A stretch of 6,789 nucleotides of DNA from an uncultured Campylobacter sp. (GTDB taxonomy: Bacteria > Campylobacterota > Campylobacteria > Campylobacterales > Campylobacteraceae). Position numbers and translations under genes: made by a program. Within the stretch, counting starts at the first letter, position 1. Each line of letters starts with the position of its first letter. The stretch covers positions 1-6,789 of the forward strand of contig NZ_CALEDC010000357.1 of assembly GCF_937949835.1 (NCBI RefSeq), read 5' to 3'. The notes under the pieces are model-generated. The model was not told the DNA's origin and ran no database searches. It was given only the letters and a program-made list of their open reading frames with translations. This document shows positions 5,090 through 6,789 of the stretch, one piece after another.

Positions 5090-6091
5090 TTAGCTCTCGT
5101 ATCTTTGCAGCGATTTTTTATATGTTTTCGCGGCAGTGTAGCCCGCGCTCAGATATGCCTCAAACTCCTCGCTGGTAAGCCTGCGCGGCTCATTCGCAAG
5201 CTTCGCCGCGCCGCTTGGCATATTTGCGTCCAGATTCACTTCATTTGCGATCTCGCCCCGTCGGATTCGGTTGCTAAAGCCAGCTGCATGCGCTATTTGC
5301 GGCACACGCTTTAAAGAGAAGTTTAAATTTTGCGTTTGCAGATTTAAAATTTTACCCATGCATTTGCGCGGACCCGCGATAAAATCGCCATTTTGTATGA
5401 GCGGGGCGACGGCAGAGCCGAGCTGGCCGCTCTCCGCCGAGCCGGGTAAGCAGCCCGCCAAAAGCTCTGCGCCGCTTAGGACGCGCAGGCTTCGCACCAA
5501 AATCCCGCCGCCGCTTTGCGGGACGCTGCGAAACGAAATGTCAAAGCCGAAATTGTGAAAAAATATCTCGCCCGCCCGCGACGTGCGCTTGTAGGTGTTA
5601 CGATCCGCGCCCGTGAAATACGCCTCGATCTCCGCGAAGGCGAATTCCGCGCCGCTTACGCAAAGCACATAGTTTTGCAGCAGATCGCGCATGAAATTTT
5701 CGATCTTTGCCTGCGCTTGCTCGCCATCAAACTGCGCCTGCGACGGATGGGCATCAAACGCAAGCGCTTGTCTGACGCCCGGCTCCGACTGCGATGGACG
5801 AGCGTTAAATTTTAAATGTGCTTGCTCCGTATCAAGACGCACTCGCTCGGCGCCAAACGGCGGCTCGGCATTAAATTTTAAAATTTCAGCTTGCTGCGCG
5901 TCGCTAAAATATGACTGTCCGCCGCAAAATTCCACGTCGTCTTGTGATTTTAAGGGCTTGTCCTTATTCCTGTCTCTCGCACTTCCTGCAAGTTTGGAAT
6001 TTTTTGAAGCAAGCTTTGAACCTGCCGAAATCCCAAACTCCGCCGCGTCGATTTTTGAGAAAAATTTTTCTAAATTTTCATCGCCCAGCAT
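5090..6091 (-). CDS. Uncharacterised protein B with a possible alkyladenine-glycosylase-like domain
   Basis: The 333-residue product has no signal peptide or membrane helix. Residues 1-130 are a charged, low-complexity region containing three loose repeats (LKFNA at 71 and 93, LAFDA at 110, the last two followed by xPSQ). From about 131 it looks like a folded domain: NFMRDLLQNYVL, then AEIEAYF (153-159), RTSRAGEIFFHNFGFDISF (169-187), GGILVRSL (195-202) and GPRKCMGKIL (240-249). The order, an ETEAY-like acid motif, then a VLIRAL-like strand, then GP.K...AL, recalls the MPG/AAG 3-methyladenine DNA glycosylase fold. In that fold the Glu and Arg sit in the active site; here E156 and R200 would match. 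The spacing is shorter than in true MPG, so this is a weak fold-level guess. The start overlaps the end of gene A by 14 bases, which suggests coupling. The C-terminal third shows no recognised motif. Confidence 0.7.
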   Translation of the reverse strand: MLGDENLEKFFSKIDAAEFGISAGSKLASKNSKLAGSARDRNKDKPLKSQDDVEFCGGQSYFSDAQQAEILKFNAEPPFGAERVRLDTEQAHLKFNARPSQSEPGVRQALAFDAHPSQAQFDGEQAQAKIENFMRDLLQNYVLCVSGAEFAFAEIEAYFTGADRNTYKRTSRAGEIFFHNFGFDISFRSVPQSGGGILVRSLRVLSGAELLAGCLPGSAESGQLGSAVAPLIQNGDFIAGPRKCMGKILNLQTQNLNFSLKRVPQIAHAAGFSNRIRRGEIANEVNLDANMPSGAAKLANEPRRLTSEEFEAYLSAGYTAAKTYKKSLQRYES

Positions 6092-6590
6092 TTCGCTCTT
6101 TCGTAAAATTTCCTTCGCGCTTCGCGATGTCCGCCTTGCTGCCCGCGGTGCTAGATTCGCCGTTGTTTGCCTCGGCGCGCGTTAAATTTCCGCCGTCCGT
6201 TGCGTTCGTATCGTCTCGCGCTAAATTACCGCCGCTACTTGTCGTATTTGTTTCGCCGCCTTTAAAATTTGGAGCTTCGCAACGATCTACACCTAAACGC
6301 TCGAAATAATATCTCTCTCGCTCGCCTAAGTTTTCCACTCCTCTTTCGCATACGCGCTTGATATACGCCTTGCTAGGGTATCTAAGCCGATTGAGCGCCA
6401 ATTCACTACCCGCGTCTGCGCGCTTTATCAGCTTAGCGATGCAGGCATCATCCTCTTCACTATTTGCGATATAATCCCATATGCCACAGTATCTATCACC
6501 GCTCAGCGCCGTAATCAAAAAATAAACCCAAAGCAGGATTATGGCGATCGATATACTTCCTTTTACTTCTAAAGATCTCTTTTTTACCAT
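6078..6590 (-). CDS. Small membrane-anchored protein A with a repetitive polar tail
   Basis: The 170-residue product has one hydrophobic helix (about 12-29) after a basic start, which predicts an N-in, single-pass anchor. A soluble part with four Cys (35, 50, 81, 104) follows, up to about residue 107. The last third is a low-complexity Gly/Asn/Thr/Ser tail with loose units of about 13 residues beginning N-[FL] (NFKGGETN, NLARDDTN, NLTRAEAN, then NFTKERN). I do not recognise the family. An AAGGA lies five bases before the ATG at 6590, and a weak -10-like TAAAAT sits at 6615-6610. The stop overlaps the start of gene B by 14 bases, so A and B are probably one transcription unit. A second copy of its tail lies 601 bases upstream in the transcription direction, so this is one of at least two tandem paralogues. 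Confidence 0.75.
   Translation of the reverse strand: MVKKRSLEVKGSISIAIILLWVYFLITALSGDRYCGIWDYIANSEEDDACIAKLIKRADAGSELALNRLRYPSKAYIKRVCERGVENLGERERYYFERLGVDRCEAPNFKGGETNTTSSGGNLARDDTNATDGGNLTRAEANNGESSTAGSKADIAKREGNFTKERNAGR
6081..6188 (-). repeat. Direct repeat, copy 1 (tail of gene A)
   Basis: These 108 bases align without gaps to 6682-6789, 601 bases away. By hand I count 12 mismatches (about 89% identity), ten of them transitions. Similarity stops abruptly at 6080, at the stop codon of gene A. Confidence 0.9.
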
Positions 6591-6617
6591 GTTTTTCCTT
6601 GAGTAATAAATTTTAAC

Positions 6618-6692
6618 TCATTTTTTCACAAATTTGACCAACGACATAAAATTCACGATATCGCCTTCAAGGCTAATCTTATCGCCCAGCAT
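6618..6692 (-). pseudogene. 24-codon remnant resembling the start of gene B
   Basis: After the tail of copy A', an ATG at 6692 sits in the same overlapping position as the start of gene B (MLGD is identical). The sequence then departs completely (KISLEGDIVNFM and on) and stops at 6618 after 24 residues. Because the overlap is set by the conserved end of A', the ATG may be a by-product of the duplication and not a real gene. It is best read as the junction where a duplicated B was lost or never included. The bases 6591-6617 hold only the ribosome site and possible -10 of gene A. Confidence 0.4.
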
Positions 6693-6789
6693 TTTGCTCT
6701 TCCGTGAAATTTCCTTCGCGCTTCGCGATGTCCGCTTTGCTGTCCGTAGTGCCAGCTTCGACGTTGTTTGCCTCGATGCGCGTTAAATT
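6679..6789 (-). CDS. C-terminal end of a second copy of protein A (A'), cut by the window edge
   Basis: The minus strand is open from the window edge to a TAA at 6679, giving 36 residues from NLTRIEANNVEAG to EEQNAGR. It aligns without gaps to residues 135-170 of protein A (NLTRAEANNGESS to KERNAGR), with the KADIAKREGNFT core identical. The gene start and any membrane anchor lie beyond the window. It shows that A belongs to a tandem family and that the array continues to the right. Confidence 0.82.
   Translation of the reverse strand, partial: NLTRIEANNVEAGTTDSKADIAKREGNFTEEQNAGR
6682..6789 (-). repeat. Direct repeat, copy 2 (tail of gene A')
   Basis: Partner of 6081-6188. The repeat runs off the window, so its full length is unknown. 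Its inner boundary is at 6681, the last base of the shared coding end before the TAA/TGA difference. Confidence 0.9.

Noticed and set aside
1041..6091. Shared meaning of the equal 14-base overlaps (galU/pgi and A/B)
   Set aside because: The overlap sequences are unrelated and short overlaps are common in these genomes; the equal length is probably chance.
5063..6309. Plus-strand open frames opposite genes A and B
   Set aside because: They are shadows of the GC-rich minus-strand genes, overlap one another, and lack ribosome sites or recognisable domains.
6240..6590. Sel1-like repeat in protein A (AGSELALNRL)
   Set aside because: Only a few residues fit and no second repeat is visible.

Overview
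The window looks like chromosomal DNA from a Campylobacter-type epsilonproteobacterium of the higher-GC oral group, for example C. gracilis. The species is an inference from gene content, T-rich promoters with a strong -10 box and no clear -35, and GC-richer genes broken up by AAATTT/GAATTT islands. No marker gene here fixes the species.

The left part (1-2960) is conserved housekeeping DNA. The start of a YigZ/IMPACT-family gene points left. It diverges from galU (UTP-glucose-1-phosphate uridylyltransferase) across a 70-base spacer whose ATTATAAT core supplies a -10 box on both strands. galU overlaps pgi (glucose-6-phosphate isomerase) by 14 bases. Pgi interconverts fructose-6-P and glucose-6-P, and GalU makes UDP-glucose from glucose-1-P, so the pair probably feeds surface sugar synthesis, with a phosphoglucomutase needed in between. 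A 264-base spacer packed with RAATTY hexamers follows, then a GLOD5-like VOC (glyoxalase-fold) gene that ends at an AT-rich hairpin terminator.

The right part (3122-6789) is accessory DNA read entirely from the minus strand. In transcription order it holds: the tail of a small protein (copy A'), a 24-codon remnant, a complete small membrane-anchored protein (A), a 333-residue protein with faint resemblance to the alkyladenine (3-methyladenine) DNA glycosylase fold (B), a 342-residue four-helix membrane protein with an N-terminal pentapeptide repeat (D), a 30-codon small ORF, and a shorter paralogue of D (C). A/A' and C/D are duplicated families, and C/D are much more AT-rich than the left part.

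The most striking signal is the distribution of RAATTY, the hexamer whose methylation licenses DNA uptake in C. jejuni. There are 11 sites in about 265 bases after pgi and 5 in 55 bases at the VOC terminator. A 15-bp tandem array inside gene D carries one site at the same position in 8 consecutive units. Sites also sit in both arms of the terminator and of a 12-bp inverted repeat, as uptake sequences do in Neisseria and Haemophilus. A role as uptake sequences here is inference. No CRISPR array, rRNA, tRNA, transposase or recognised defence system was found.
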